From contig JBOZIK010000001.1 in NCBI GenBank assembly GCA_051453625.1, positions 168,534,901 to 168,598,900 on the forward strand: a stretch of 64,000 nt of DNA, given 5' to 3'. Source of the stretch: Welwitschia mirabilis (lineage: Eukaryota; Gnetophyta; Gnetopsida; Welwitschiales). Made by a program: the position numbers and the translations under genes. The notes under the pieces were generated by a model. The model saw only the letters and a program-made list of their open reading frames with translations, had not been told where the DNA came from and made no database searches. Positions 10,696 through 22,369 of the stretch are shown piece after piece. How positions within the stretch are numbered: the first letter of the stretch is position 1; every line of letters starts with the position of its first letter.

Positions 10696-11060
10696 TATCT
10701 ATTGGAGTGAGATTTACCCCCTTTACCTATATTCCTTACTAGAATCTTGGTACTATTACCCTTAGGTTGAGAAACTAAACTTTCCTCTAAGGAAAGAGGA
10801 CTGAGGTCTTCAGTTCTTACCTCCAGTAAGTGCTAATCCTATGACTGTAGAATACTTTCTAATATGGATGGAGTAGGTGAAACTAGCTTGCCTCTTGACT
10901 AAACTGGTTGTAAAGGGACATCAATAGAATTAATAGCATTTTCAGTAGTGGGGGATTTTTTTCTAATAGCTATGGAAACAGAAACTGAATCATTGGGAGT
11001 TAAATATGGAATAACATCTGTGATCTTCTTTGGAGTCCAATGAGGTACATGTTTAAACTT

Positions 11061-11537
11061 TCACAGAGTAGTGGAATGACCAAAACAAACATAGTGGATA
11101 CATCTGGATGGTAACCATTTGTATTGAAGAGCTTGTTCATATGAATAATTATAAGGGTCTTTCAAAGTGACGAGTTTAGGAAGAGTAGTTTGAGGGGTAA
11201 TTTCAACATAGATTCTTGTAAAAGATAAACGACCTTGAGCGACTATGATTCCATTAGTATAGAAAGGTATTCCAATTACGCTGGCAATCTTACTTAAAAT
11301 ATAACTAGATAAAAGATGAATTTGCAAGTTGGGTAGTTTCACCCAAATGGAAAAGCAGGATGTGCAATCAAGCATAGTATCATTGTCAGGGTTCCACGGC
11401 TTCAGAATTATGGATCTGCTGTCAAAAGGCTGAGGACCTTTCTCTAAGATCACAGACATTTTCTCACATGAGGTAAATTTGAATAGAAAAATACCAATAT
11501 CTTTTTGATAAGCCTTGACTCGATTTTCACCCCTATA
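11061..11537 (-). pseudogene. LINE ORF1 remnant (DUF4283 / zinc-knuckle type)
   Basis: On the minus strand the frame is open from about 11537 to 11061, with an internal ATG at 11459. It reads DIGIFLFKFTSCEKMSVIL, then KPWNPDND and FSIWVKLPNLQIHLLS, and ends in KWLPSRCIHYVCFGHS. This matches the plant LINE ORF1 nucleic-acid-binding protein, whose DUF4283 domain is followed by a Cys-rich knuckle (pattern near CxxCxxxGH). Here only part of the knuckle remains. A stop lies just upstream of 11537, so the true start is lost. The protein would coat LINE RNA. Confidence 0.75.
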
Positions 11538-11714
11538 CCCCCCAACAAGTTAAAATGTAACACTAGATTTTCACAATATCAGGTTTCACACCGTAGACAA
11601 ATTCAACAAGGGTATTTGCCCATTATTAGATATCATCATTCCATTCAGATTCATCAATTTAAATACAAGTTTCAAAAAATTGATGAGGAAAAAAATCTAG
11701 ACTAAGACACTTAA

Positions 11715-13600
11715 TAACATTGATTATAAGAAAATTCTACCAAATTTAAGTATTATTTGCATCTTTTTGGTTTACCTATTACATAGCTTCTTAGGATGTC
11801 TTCAAGAATTCAAATAATTCTCTTATTTTGTTTATCTATCTCAAGATGAAAACCTATACATGAAAGACTTAAATTTGAAGTTGTTTAAAGAATTCCTACC
11901 AACATCTTGAGATGAATTTTGGGTCTTTATTAGAAACAATGATCTTTAATGTACCATATAACTTAAAGTTTTCTTTCACAAAGTTCTTAAAAATTTCTTT
12001 GATAATAGCTATAATATTTTTAGAATGAAATGGACCATCTTTGTTAATCTCTTAATACAAACAAAAATAGCATTATTATTTTAGTCATTTTAGATAATCC
12101 TATGATATCATCAATCATTATCTATTTTTATTTTCAACCTAGCACTCTAAATGACTTCAAGAAATCAACAAGCCTCTATTGTTCTAACTTAATCTACCAA
12201 TAGATAGAACATTCCTTCATAAAATCTTTTGTTTTAAACTTCATCTAGTAATATAGCTTTTTGAGTGTGTTTTGTGAGCCTTCTTAAGAATTTATTTTTT
12301 TAAGAGACTTAAGAGTGCACATACTTTTCCTCTTTTCATCAAAACCTATTAAAAGTGAATGTGTAAAAAGGAATTTATTTCACTTTTGTTAACATTTTTT
12401 GCATTTCTTCTAAGATTTCATCTTAATGTAGGTACTCCTTGATTTCTTGACCATCTCAAAATTTAAAACATAGATAACCATACCTCATGTTTAATTAAAA
12501 GCATTTAATTTTCTTTACTGAGATTGTATTTAATGTTAAAGTCATTCTTAGCTAATAATTTCATCCTACATCTCTATCCCATATTTAAGAAAGATTATTT
12601 TTGTAAATATTTCAAACTTTTATAATTATTTTTCAACTAGAATCTACCTTCTAAAAGATAATTTCTCTAAAATTTCAAGACATGAATAAACTCTAATAAT
12701 TTTAAATCATGGACTAAATAATTTCACTCATGTTTTTTAAGTTTCCTCAAATCTTATTCTAGCAATTGACCATATTATAGAATAAATGCTCCTATTCCTT
12801 CTCCATATGGTTATTCCTTATTCATATGATTATTCCTTCTCATCATGAATTCTTTATCCATTTATAAAACCTTTAATATTAGGCCCATGGCAAGTAGGAG
12901 TTTGATGTGAAGGAAGGATTCTTTACATTTACTATCAAAGTTAAAGGCTACCATTTCCTTTATCAAATCTATGATCAATGTTATAACCTTTAAGTAGTCT
13001 TTAATGAATTACTATAAAATTTGGCTAAACCTAAAAGCTCTTTAATTTCATTAGGTTTCATGATTCTAGGAAATCTTATAGTGCTTTAACCTTACTAGGA
13101 TTAATTTTAATTCCTTCTTTTAATATGACATACCCAAGATAGTCAACAAACTTTTTAAAAATTCACATTTTCTCAACCTTACTATTAAGGCATGTTTTTT
13201 AAGTAATTGTAAAACTTATTTCACATGGTTAGCATGGTCATCTTTATTTCTTAAATAAACGAGTATGTCATCCATAAAAATAATAAGAAATTTATCTAAG
13301 TAAAAATGAAAAATATTATTCATTAAAGTCATAAACATTACAAGTGCATTAATAATTTCAAAAGGCATAACTATAAACTAGATTTGAATGTTTTTTTAAG
13401 GGCATCTTTCTATTTAATCTAGATTTGATAGAATTCTAATGTCAAACTAGTTTTATTAAAGAAATTAACTTCCTATAGTTTATTTAAAGATCCTTAATTC
13501 TTAGTAATGGATATTTTTACAAGTTGTCTTATTTAATTAATAGTAGTCTATCCACAGTTTCAAAAGGATATCCTTTACCTCACAAATAAGACCTAGTATT
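11715..13600 (-). pseudogene. Gypsy-1 pol remnant: RT, RNase H, integrase
   Basis: The reverse-transcriptase core at about 13290-12870 reads FMDDILVYLRNKDDH. The catalytic Asp pair is intact (13267-13278) and is followed by the usual connection region. RNase H text lies near 12770-12600. Integrase follows: the zinc-binding part near 12310 (ILKKAHKTH) and the core near 12100-11720 (LSKMTK, a degraded ...DRDPKF region, and NLVEFSYNQ). The product would reverse-transcribe and integrate the element. Stops and frameshifts are frequent throughout. The C-terminal end and chromodomain, if any, are missing at the LINE junction. Confidence 0.75.
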
Positions 13601-14549
13601 TTCAAGGAAAAACACTTGATATTCTTTTACTAATTATTCAATTTGTAAGAAGTACATGAAATTGGTTGGATTTTAGAAACCAAGTTAATGGCATGTTTTA
13701 TCTTTTCCTTCAATAGTAGACTATTCTTATTCTCAAAGACCTTCTTAAATTTTTATATCTCTTATGGCAATTCAATATTACCCTTGATCATTTTTTTAAG
13801 GATAACATAGTTGCATTGTTATTAATGCATTTCTTATTTCTTTATTAGTCATGATTAAGATTTACTTTCTTCTTCCTTTCCCCTTTAAGATCCAGCCTCC
13901 AGACAGAGTAAGAATAAAATGGAAATGCTCTCGTATTAATCTTTGTAAGAAAAACATTCTTAAATTACATCACATTTGGAGATATTAAAAACATAAAATT
14001 TATCTTTAAATTTCAAATCTATAATTTTTAATGTAACACTAGCATAATAACTAGGCCCTCAAACCTGATCTACTTCCCATCCTCTCACCTCACTCTTTAA
14101 CCTTGAATTTAAAACTTTGTCCTTGGATTATTTTATCTTTAAAATTTTTAATAATTTTAGAAGAAAATAAAAGTATCACTTGCATCACTATCTATCACAA
14201 ATGAAATAGATTTATTTCTAAAATATTTAATCTTTGTGACTAAGACTTAATTTTTAACAAATCTTGTTTGGATGGCTATAAATAATTACTTTTCTACTTA
14301 CTATGATCATTGTCTAGAGATGGGGCCTTATTTAGGCTTATTTCTCCTCATTCTTTAGATAGTTGTTTTTCTTATGTCTTTTCTTATTTCAATGATAGTA
14401 AAGTACGGAGGTCAATCTTATAGGAATTGTCAAGGTTTAAGTTGTGAGAACTATTAAGGTTGAGGCTATAAGAAATAATGTGATGTAGGTTATGGGCCAA
14501 CATTAGAAGCCGTGGGGGTGTTCATGATAATTCTTTGTTTGGATTTAAT

Positions 14550-14950
14550 ATAGTATTCTATCTTTGTATATGCCTCTTTGAGATGATTTAGATTTAAGTG
14601 ATAACACTAGGTTCTACAATCTTAGTGGAAGAGTTACAATGAAATAAATATCGAGTTCATCAAGATCTTAATGATATTAGGATTTCACTAGATTCTAAAA
14701 TATTTTTTATTTTTTTTTTAGGATTTCTCTTCTTAGACAAGAACATTTTAACTACATCCATTTATTCTTGACGAAGTAGTTAGAGATGAATGCTTCATGG
14801 AATCTGTTAGTGAATTCATTCATTTAATCTAATTATTTTTTACCACTCCATGAATTTTATACGTATTTCGTTAAGAAAATATTTGCATCTCTACTACAAT
14901 TACCAATTTTTATATTTTCTACTTAAAAATGATTTTTGATGTATTATACC
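14550..14950 (-). pseudogene. Gypsy-1 gag remnant
   Basis: The minus strand contains NEFTNRFHEAFISNYFVKNK. This matches the retrotransposon gag (PF03732-like) core of plant chromoviruses, where WxxFxxxFxxxYFP-type text is typical. It is followed leftward by degraded gag sequence and a possible but unconvincing zinc-knuckle region near 14490. The frame is interrupted repeatedly. Gag would form the particle that packages element RNA. Confidence 0.5.
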
Positions 14951-15059
14951 CATTATAATTAATCTTTATAAGATTTAGGAGTGTCACTCTTTTGAAAGAA
15001 AGCTATGGAGTTTATCTTCATTTTTCCATCCTTTCTTATGAATTTATTTTAACATTCTA

Positions 15060-15800
15060 TGTTCAACTAAAGGTTATGTGAATTTTTGATGTATTATGGT
15101 TGTTCTAAAATTTCTTCATAGAAACTAGAAGCGTTTGCATACATATTCATTTAGAATTTTTTAAAATATTGTTAAAAGTCTTGTTCTTTAGTGGATTGTC
15201 TTTACTCTTCTCAATGTGAGCTATGGATCCAATTTTAACATTCCCATACTTACTTATGAATTTCTTTTAAAGATTTAAGCATAATTAAAGGTTGTATGGA
15301 TTGATATTTAATTTGAATTTTTTCACTGTATGGTTATAAGGATTTTTAGATTTCTACTTAAAGGGAATGTATGAGTTGTCTCATGATCTTAATTTTAAGA
15401 CCCATAGGACTAAGTCTGATATCTTGTTCACTTTGCATTAAGAGACCTCAACATTCATATAAGTGACTTGATTTTCTTGATTAACTTCATTAATTCTTTA
15501 CTCAACGGAATTAGTATAATTGTTTATCTGGTTGATGTAAACATTGTTAAAATGCCATGTGCTTTGACCTATATCTTAATTTTTTATAATTATTATTTTA
15601 ATTATTCAAGTATTTATTGGTTAAAATAATAGAATTATTGATAACTATCAAATCGTTAGTGAGATAGTTAACAAAAATAAATTTCACTAATATAATAAAT
15701 AACTTGATTTTCTTATCTATAAATTAATTAATAGTTCATTTATAATCAAATTCTATCTTACCATCAAAGTTTTACTAATTTATAAAGTTCAAGTATATTC
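15060..15800. other. Unassigned stretch right of Gypsy-1
   Basis: No gene is recognised. Weakly duplicated text (15010-15086 and 15230-15306, both around ttcttatgaatt) spans the left edge. It may be Gypsy-1 gag or leader sequence. A weak primer-site candidate lies at 15413-15424. Confidence 0.35.
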
Positions 15801-15809
15801 TAGTTAGAA

Positions 15810-16930
15810 CCATGACACTATATAGTGGGTGTATAGTTTTTCATTTAGAACTATAACATCCTATAGTTAATTTATAAGTACTTGAAGAATAATGGAATAT
15901 TATAGTTACTAATAAAGAATCATAATGTTCCTATAGTTAGTTTGTATGTAGTAACTAAGAATCGTGGTGCTCTGTAATAATTATAAAATATCTAGCTCAG
16001 AACCATGGCATCCTATGGACATCAAATGAGATCCATGATGTGCTATACTAAGTGTAGAGTCTTTGAACTAGGATCATGGTGAATATCAAATAAGATCTAC
16101 AACATCCTATACTAAGTTTACTGGCTTTGGACCAAAATCATAGCATCCCATAAATAGAAAATTAAATCCATGGTGCCCTATACTAGCTCTACAAGCTTTA
16201 GATTAGAATCATAACATTATTTAGTAATTAGATGAGAATAATAACACCCTATACTAGTTATATAGGCTCTAACTTCAAACCATGATTTGTTATAGACATT
16301 AAATAACATCTATGACAACTTATACTAAGTATATAAGCTTTAGATTAGAATTGTGATGTCTTATGAATACCAAGTTATATCCATAATACCTTACATTAAG
16401 TGTATAAGCTTTTTGGATTAGTACCATGCTATCTAATTAGTGATCAGATAAGAATCATAGCATCGTATAATTGTTTTATAGGCTTTGGCTTAAGATCGTA
16501 GCATCTTATAGATACTAAATAAAATCCATTACATCATATACTAAGTATACTAGCTCTAGGTTAGAATTATGTTTCCCTATAATAACAAAGTAAGAATCAT
16601 GAGATTATTTACTGATTATATAAGATTTGGGTCAAAAACATAGCATGATATAAACACCAAAAGAGATTTATAATTTCCTATACTAAGTGTATAGGATTTA
16701 GGTTAGAACCATAATGCTTTATAGTGATTAAAGTAAAAATAATAGTGCTTTATAAACATTATATATGCTATGGCTTGAAACAATAACATCTTACAAACAT
16801 TAAAAGAGATTCATAACACCCTATACTAATTGTATAAACTATATATCAGAATCATAATGTCATATAAAGATGAAATGAGATCCACAATGCCCTATACTAA
16901 GTGTACACACTCTAAACTAAAACTATGACA
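15810..16930. repeat. Diverged minisatellite, period about 72 bp
   Basis: About fifteen degenerate units have an approximate core of ccctatactaagtgtatagg, then ctttggattagaatcatagc, then tcaaatgagatccat. The tactaa-type core recurs near 16045, 16112, 16175, 16246, 16320, 16395, 16463, 16541, 16611, 16681, 16753, 16824 and 16893, with spacing of 62-78 bp. Units have diverged strongly and no frame is conserved across them, so this is structural repeat DNA rather than a coding repeat. Confidence 0.8.
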
Positions 16931-16934
16931 TTAT

Positions 16935-17435
16935 ATTTTGAGCCTATGATCTTCCATTTAATTAGATTCAAAATAATATCATCTTATTTGAAGTTTATAA
17001 CATTCCATTAATTCAAATTTAGAATCATAATGCTCTGTTTAGAGTCTATAACCTTCCATTGGTCCAAATTCAAAACGATAATGCCCTATTTGTGGTATGT
17101 AATTTTTCATTAATTCAAATTTATAATCATCTATTTAGATTTTGTGAACTTTGATTAACTTTAATTTATAATTCTGATGCTTTATTTTAAGTTTATAATT
17201 TTTCATTGAATCAAATTCAAAATTGTTGTGTACTATTTGGAGTCTATAACCTTTCATTAATCTAAATTGAAAACCATGGTATCCTATTTAGAGTTTGTAA
17301 TATTTTTTTAAATATAATTGTTTTTTGACTCAAATTTAGAGTCTTGATGCCTTATTTGAAGTTTATGATCTTTTATTTGATTTGTATTCAATACCATAAT
17401 ATCTTATTTGATTTTCCTATTTGGAGTCTATGATT
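16935..17435. repeat. Second minisatellite, period about 51 bp
   Basis: Units carry the core gagtctataaccttccatta followed by attcaaattyaaaatcataatgc. The gagtctataacc-like core recurs near 16940, 16990, 17041, 17092, 17143, 17191, 17241 and 17292, then less regularly near 17358 and 17425. It starts directly where the 72-bp array ends and shares the 'aatcataatgccytatt' element with it, so one array probably derives from the other. Confidence 0.75.
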
Positions 17436-17718
17436 AGTAGATCACTTCTAAATATTATATTAGTCTAAATTAAGATAAAGTCTAGTCTTTCTTAAAGTTT
17501 ATTATATTTTACTTAATCCAACATTCTCTTTTTTCCTATATAAATAAATGAGGAATGGATCATTTTGCTCATTTTCATCATCCTTTCCCTTTCTCAATGA
17601 GGTAATTCTTCTTTCTTCCTTCTTATTCTTTCTTTTGTTTATATTCTGCTTTAAATCTTTATCATTATTTTAAAATTTTATTTTTTAAATTATAAAATAT
17701 CATCTATATAAAATTTAA
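17436..17718 (+). other. Unassigned flank with promoter-like text
   Basis: It contains cctatataaataaatgagg at 17536-17555, followed by a pyrimidine-rich stretch and caatgaggtaattc. This looks like a TATA box, transcript start and possible splice donor on the plus strand. It could be the promoter end of an LTR whose upstream part is the minisatellite pair, later split by insertion of Gypsy-2. No gene supports it. Confidence 0.3.
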
Positions 17719-17723
17719 ATATG
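17719..17723. repeat. Target-site duplication of Gypsy-2, left copy
   Basis: atatg lies directly before the left LTR and is repeated at 27695-27699 directly after the right LTR. Five bases is the usual length for Ty3/gypsy insertion. Confidence 0.6.
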
Positions 17724-19084
17724 TATTAACATGCAAAAATTGATATTCTAATCAAGTTATCTAATCACTTTAGCTTATTATAAGATATTAAAATAATTTT
17801 TTTATCATGAAATTATGTATTTTGCCTATTTTAAATATTATTTATTAACTTATAATCTTCACATGACATTTTTAGGCTATTTAGCACATTTTAAGGAATA
17901 TGCTAAAAGTTGAAGATCATTAAATTCAAAACATCAGCGTTGTTGTCCAGGTCACCAGTACCATTGTTCCTTCTAAGAATAACACTTGAAAAGTTACATA
18001 TTATAACTATCATGGAGAAATGATCAAAATGGAATTATGAACTTCATCAGTTTTAACATCAAAAATAATTGGCATCTTCAATGACAGATGGAAGTAACAT
18101 GGAAGACACACAGCAGTAACATGTGGTAGTATTAAGTAAGATGACATGGAAGAGACATGAAAACATCATTAGTTGATAGAAAAATTAGCTTTATGAGGCC
18201 AAGTATTTAACTCACCATGATGATTTTCACCTAACATACTAAGATAAAGACTACCTAAAGCTACATGATAAACTTTGTAACTGCTTACCTACCACTTCAA
18301 GCCAAATGCTATCAACCACTATTCCTTATACTCACCTATAAAAGGGCCTTAATCCCTCATTTGTAAGAATTCTTTTGGTTGAAAGCATAGTAAAAATCCT
18401 TTGAGTATCATAATTGACATGGCCTTATAAGTACCTTTTTTAGGAGTCCACTTGTTTTAAGGCTAGTTTGAGGAGTCCATGTTAGCATTTATTCTTCCTC
18501 TGATATAATGTAGTTTTTTAATTTAATAATAAAGTATCTATTCAATTTTAATTTCAAGTTTCCAATACCTTCATACTCGTAATGCTTAAGTAAAAACTAT
18601 ATTATTAAGTTATATTATTAACCAAGTGAATTCCTTACACTAGTTGATTATAGTTACTTTTATTTGATAAATTTTAAGTACTAAAGTCCTTACTTTCCAT
18701 ACTAATTAAAGATATTTGAAGGATCAAGTGATTATTGTATTCACTAAGCCTTAGATGATGAATGAAATCATGTCACCATAACCCAAGCCATCATGATTTG
18801 ATAGTTTGAGTTATGTTTTAAGGAATCATAGGATATCATTAGAGTGAAGGATTGTTGATAGATAAATTAGTCTAGAACATTTAAATTTCATTTATTTTCC
18901 AACCTTACCAACTAAAGTTTCATCACCATTCTCAATCTCTTTATTTTCCCCTTTCTTTGGGTTGTATTACAGGTTTAGAAAAATCTATGTAATTTCTGCT
19001 AAGTTACCTCAATTACCCCTATGGAAGAATGGTATTAGATATTCATCCAGATTATTTTAGTTTTATTGTATTACATAATGAATA
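17724..19084 (+). repeat. Gypsy-2 5' LTR
   Basis: It starts TATTAACATGCAAAAATTG, equivalent to TGTTAACAT in the 3' LTR, and ends acataatgaata, with AATA presumably from AACA. Shared landmarks with 26388-27694 include tgaagatcatt/gagcatt, catggagaaatgatcaaaatg, ctcacctataaaagggcctt and attacataatgaata. LTR divergence is substantial, implying an old insertion. Confidence 0.85.
18337..18344 (+). promoter_or_regulatory. TATA box of Gypsy-2 5' LTR
   Basis: TATAAAAG in the context ctcacctataaaagggcctt is conserved at 26972-26979 in the 3' LTR. A similar ctataaaagg context occurs in both Gypsy-3 LTRs. Conservation against a heavily mutated background supports it as the U3 core promoter. Confidence 0.65.
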
Positions 19085-19089
19085 AATTT

Positions 19090-19108
19090 TTGTATCATTG
19101 CTAGGGAT
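19090..19108 (+). other. Gypsy-2 primer-binding site (tRNA-Asp type, decayed)
   Basis: ttgtatcattgctagggat starts 5 bases after the LTR. It fits the plant Athila/Tat primer site tggcgccgttgccgggga after several C-to-T and G-to-A changes. Gypsy-3 has a better-preserved version at 29484-29501. Confidence 0.65.
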
Positions 19109-19911
19109 AATCCCATGATATTTACTCAGGAGAAGCATAATTTTACTCTCTTGTAATTTTTAAATTTAGTTTTAATTTTCCAGTGGTTAATACTAATCCT
19201 TAATAAAACTCGGACAAGTCCATTTTTCTTATTTTGCATTTCTTTTTATTTCCTTTTCTATTCTTTGTAGTACTAAGCATTGATCTATTTTTAGTGATAT
19301 ATAAACTAGTTTATTTCAGAGTATTGTTTAGTTTTTCTACTCTAACCTAAACTATATTTCATATCAAATATTTTGTATTATAGTTCAAATAAGTTTTCTA
19401 TAGGTAGTAACTAAAATAAGGTAAAAAACTAATAGAAATTTCTTTATTTATGCTTTTTTTTTTGCAAAATTTTATTTTAGTAGTTAAAGTTTATATTTTT
19501 GTTCTATATTTTTTGTTAATAACAACTAAAAATAAAAAGTTCTAGGGTTTATTTTCCTTTAGGACTTATTTCAAGTGTGTTATTATTTCAATTTTTATTA
19601 TATTTTTCTATAATTCTATTACTCTGAATGTTTTGTATGAACCCTATGAATGTTTTTCTTTTTCCTAACAATATAACTCTAAAACAAATTGGTGTTATCT
19701 TCTTCCTAACTAGCACTGTTGACCCTTTTATGAAACAACATCTGAACTTTTCCCAAGACCTTTGCAAATCCTATCTAAAACTCTTATAAAACATGAGTTC
19801 ATTAGGTTTTAGATGAAATAAAACGCCTAATTAGAATCTCTTCTAATGACAACATGAATCCTAACACTGAAAATAATAAAGAATAGAAAATTATGTTTAG
19901 AGACCAACCTC

Positions 19912-20815
19912 ATGACGATTCGCAAGGAGAACAAGCTTTCACCTTCCAATAAAATCCAAATATTCAATCTAGTTTTCATTGGCATTTTAATAATAACATT
20001 GCCTAGTCAAATTCAAAACTATTGGATAAGCCACATGCCTACTACCTTAGTTAGTGAGCAATTCCAAATCCTAGCCAAAACACATCACAAAATCAACCCA
20101 ATAACTACCCTCCTAAGTAAACCCTTCATGACTACTTACAACATCAATACTTAGGAACCCTCTCATGCATAATAAAATTACTAATAGTATAAAGGTTATA
20201 ATTCAAGTCATCCACCATCTATTTATTACCCAATTTTATGGTTTAGAATCAAAAGATTCCTACCACATCTTAAGGAATTTGAGTATGTACTATCTATTGT
20301 ACCTCAATACCCCAACATTAATGATACCCTTAGATTCAACCTTTTCCTATTCTCCCTAAAAGAAAAGTTAAATCTTGGCTTTACATTCTTAAACCCCTAT
20401 CCGTTAGAACTTGATTTGACTTTAAAAAAGCATTCATTTCAAAGTTCTTCCCAAACCATAAAACAAATGCTTTAAAGTAAGAGATAAGGAATTATCCACA
20501 AAAGGAATATGAAAATTTATTCCATTATTTAAAAAGGTTTAATGAAGAAAGATTAGTTTCTTTTATGATGAATTATCAACAAATAATAGGTAGTTAGTTG
20601 AGATGATGAGTAGGGGTAGTTTCCTAAGTCTTTCACTAGATGGAGTTTGGGATTACCTTGAAACAATAGTAAAAAGATTTAGAAAATGGAAGAATCTAAG
20701 TAAACCATGTAGATACCATTACCTTCTTAGATCCACTAGTATGTTTAAAATTCATAATCATTTTGAAATCAATAATAGATGTGAGAATCACTATTTATCT
20801 CATTTACACCTTTAA
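19912..20815 (+). pseudogene. Gypsy-2 gag remnant
   Basis: Open segments at 19912-20154, 20165-20359 and 20603-20815 lie in different frames and together cover a retrotransposon gag domain. Recognisable parts are FYGLESKDSYHILRNL and, near the end, RGSFLSLSLDGVWDYLETI with KRFRKWKN, both typical of Athila/Tat gag. The protein would have built the particle and bound RNA. The ATG at 19912 is only the first visible in-frame Met. The true start may be further upstream because the leader is decayed. Confidence 0.65.
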
Positions 20816-21489
20816 CCCCTAGACCTAAATGTCTAATTTTCTACATAGACTCATATGATATAGCCAAGTATCCTTCCATACCCCTATTTCAAAATATCAT
20901 AAATGAACAAGTTGATGTGGTAGGACACTAATGGCAAAGTCAACAAAGTAATCCATATTCAAATAGCTACCACTTCAAGTGGAAGAATCATCCAAAATTT
21001 TCTTGGAAACAAGACAACTTATATAGTCAAAATTAAAATAATCAACCAAAAAATTTATTTCCTTCATCATCCTCCTATCCCTTTCTATCAAATTATTAAA
21101 AACTTTTATCATTTACCCCTTTGAAGGGATCATTAAGAAAGAAATCCAAACCTGATTATCCATAATCATGAGTAAACTCTTAGGCAACATTTCTCCTCCT
21201 TAGCCAATTTTTAATAAGCTATCTAAGTCCACATATAAATTCTCTCTTATCTAAATTCAAAAGAACCTAGTAAACTCTTCATAATCTCACAGTCAAATTG
21301 AAAAGGAGTTAGATTCATAAAATAATTAAAGCCTCCTTACATCAAAGAAAATAAGGCCATTAATCTTAAAAGTGATAAAGAATTGAAAATTTAATCCAAC
21401 AAAAATACAACTAATGCAAAAACAATTCTCATAAGAAACAAAAAGAAAGATGAAATAATAGAGTGACCTTTGTCCACTTATAAAGAACC

Positions 21490-22135
21490 TTTACATTTTT
21501 ATAAACAACTTAGGAAGGAGAACATCATGAAAAAATAATTAGAGGTATTAGAAATCTTTAAAGAAGTCAAAATAAATATCCCTCTCTTAGAATCAAGTGA
21601 GTAACTTTCTTCCTATGCAAAGTTCCTCAAAGACATGTGTTTGATAAAAATGTGAATGAACATCAAAAATAAATTCTTTTCAGCACAACAAACTAGTCTA
21701 AATTCTCTAAAACTAATTTCCACCTAAATAAGAGGATCTTGGCTACCCTAAAATTGCCATTACCATTGAAAAGAAACACCTTAATCAATCCTTATTAGAC
21801 TTAGCAGCTAGTGTAAACCTACTTCCTTATAAAACTTAAAAGTAATTAGGCTTGGAAGGGCTCAAAAACAACAAGCTTCAATTTCAACTTGCTGATAATT
21901 TTGTAAAGATCTCATTAATAGTAATCGAAGATGTTATTATTAGATAGATAGTTGTTGTTTTTCAATGGATTTTGTGGTTTTAGATATGGAGAACATGATT
22001 AATTAATCAATCCCCATCATTTTAAGAAGAACTTTACTAGCAACCTCAAATGCCTTGATTAACTGTAGGAATGGTTTAATGAAGATATCTTTTGGAAATA
22101 TGATAATAGAGTTAAATATTTTTAAATTCCATGAA
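21490..22135 (+). pseudogene. Gypsy-2 gag end and aspartic protease remnant
   Basis: The text LEVLEIFKEVKINIPLLES and SSYAKFLKDM is the conserved linker that precedes the protease in Athila/Tat elements. The protease follows at about 21790, with DLAASVNLLPY in place of the usual DLGASVNLLPY-type active site: the catalytic Asp is kept but the Gly is replaced by Ala. Stops interrupt the domain and the frame changes near 21960. The protease would have matured the gag-pol polyprotein. Confidence 0.65.
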
Positions 22136-22369
22136 ATTTACTTTTAATAATGATAAAATAAAGCATCTTAATAAATAGAGAGCCTTCTTGAAAAACAAGA
22201 ATCTTCCACTCACCTTCTTGATGAACATGCTTCACATCTTTCTTAAGAGCAAGAATCCTACATCATCATGTAAGAAAAAGATTCCATTGAAATTAAACCT
22301 CTTCCAGTGACCTTAAGTATGTCTTATTATGAGGTTACTCTACTTTTTAGGCGGTAATCAATTCCTCTT

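Larger units (their letters stand above)
7280..11540 (-). mobile_element. Decayed L1-type LINE (non-LTR retrotransposon)
   Basis: Reading the minus strand from 11540 leftward gives the order expected of a plant L1 element: ORF1 with a DUF4283-like domain and zinc-knuckle remnant, then ORF2 with endonuclease, reverse transcriptase and C-terminal region. All parts are broken by stops and frameshifts. The span of about 4.3 kb is short for a full element, and no 5' UTR or poly-A tail is clear. Its 5' side abuts the integrase remnant of the neighbouring gypsy element at about 11715. Confidence 0.8.
11715..15050 (-). mobile_element. Gypsy-1: truncated Ty3/gypsy element, chromovirus-like
   Basis: On the minus strand from right to left come a gag remnant, reverse transcriptase, RNase H and integrase, the gypsy order. 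Integrase breaks off near 11715 where LINE sequence begins, and no matching LTR pair was found. The text resembles the plant chromovirus group (Tekay/Reina-like) rather than the Athila/Tat elements further right. A weak candidate primer site, gtctgatatctt at 15413-15424, would put the 5' LTR to its right. Confidence 0.7.

Noticed and set aside
15413-15424. Gypsy-1 primer site at gtctgatatctt
   Set aside because: Only a partial match and no LTR partner; kept as a remark rather than a feature.
17536-17600. Promoter with splice donor for a host gene
   Set aside because: TATA-like and donor-like text is present, but no exon or protein follows before the Gypsy-2 LTR, so no gene was called.
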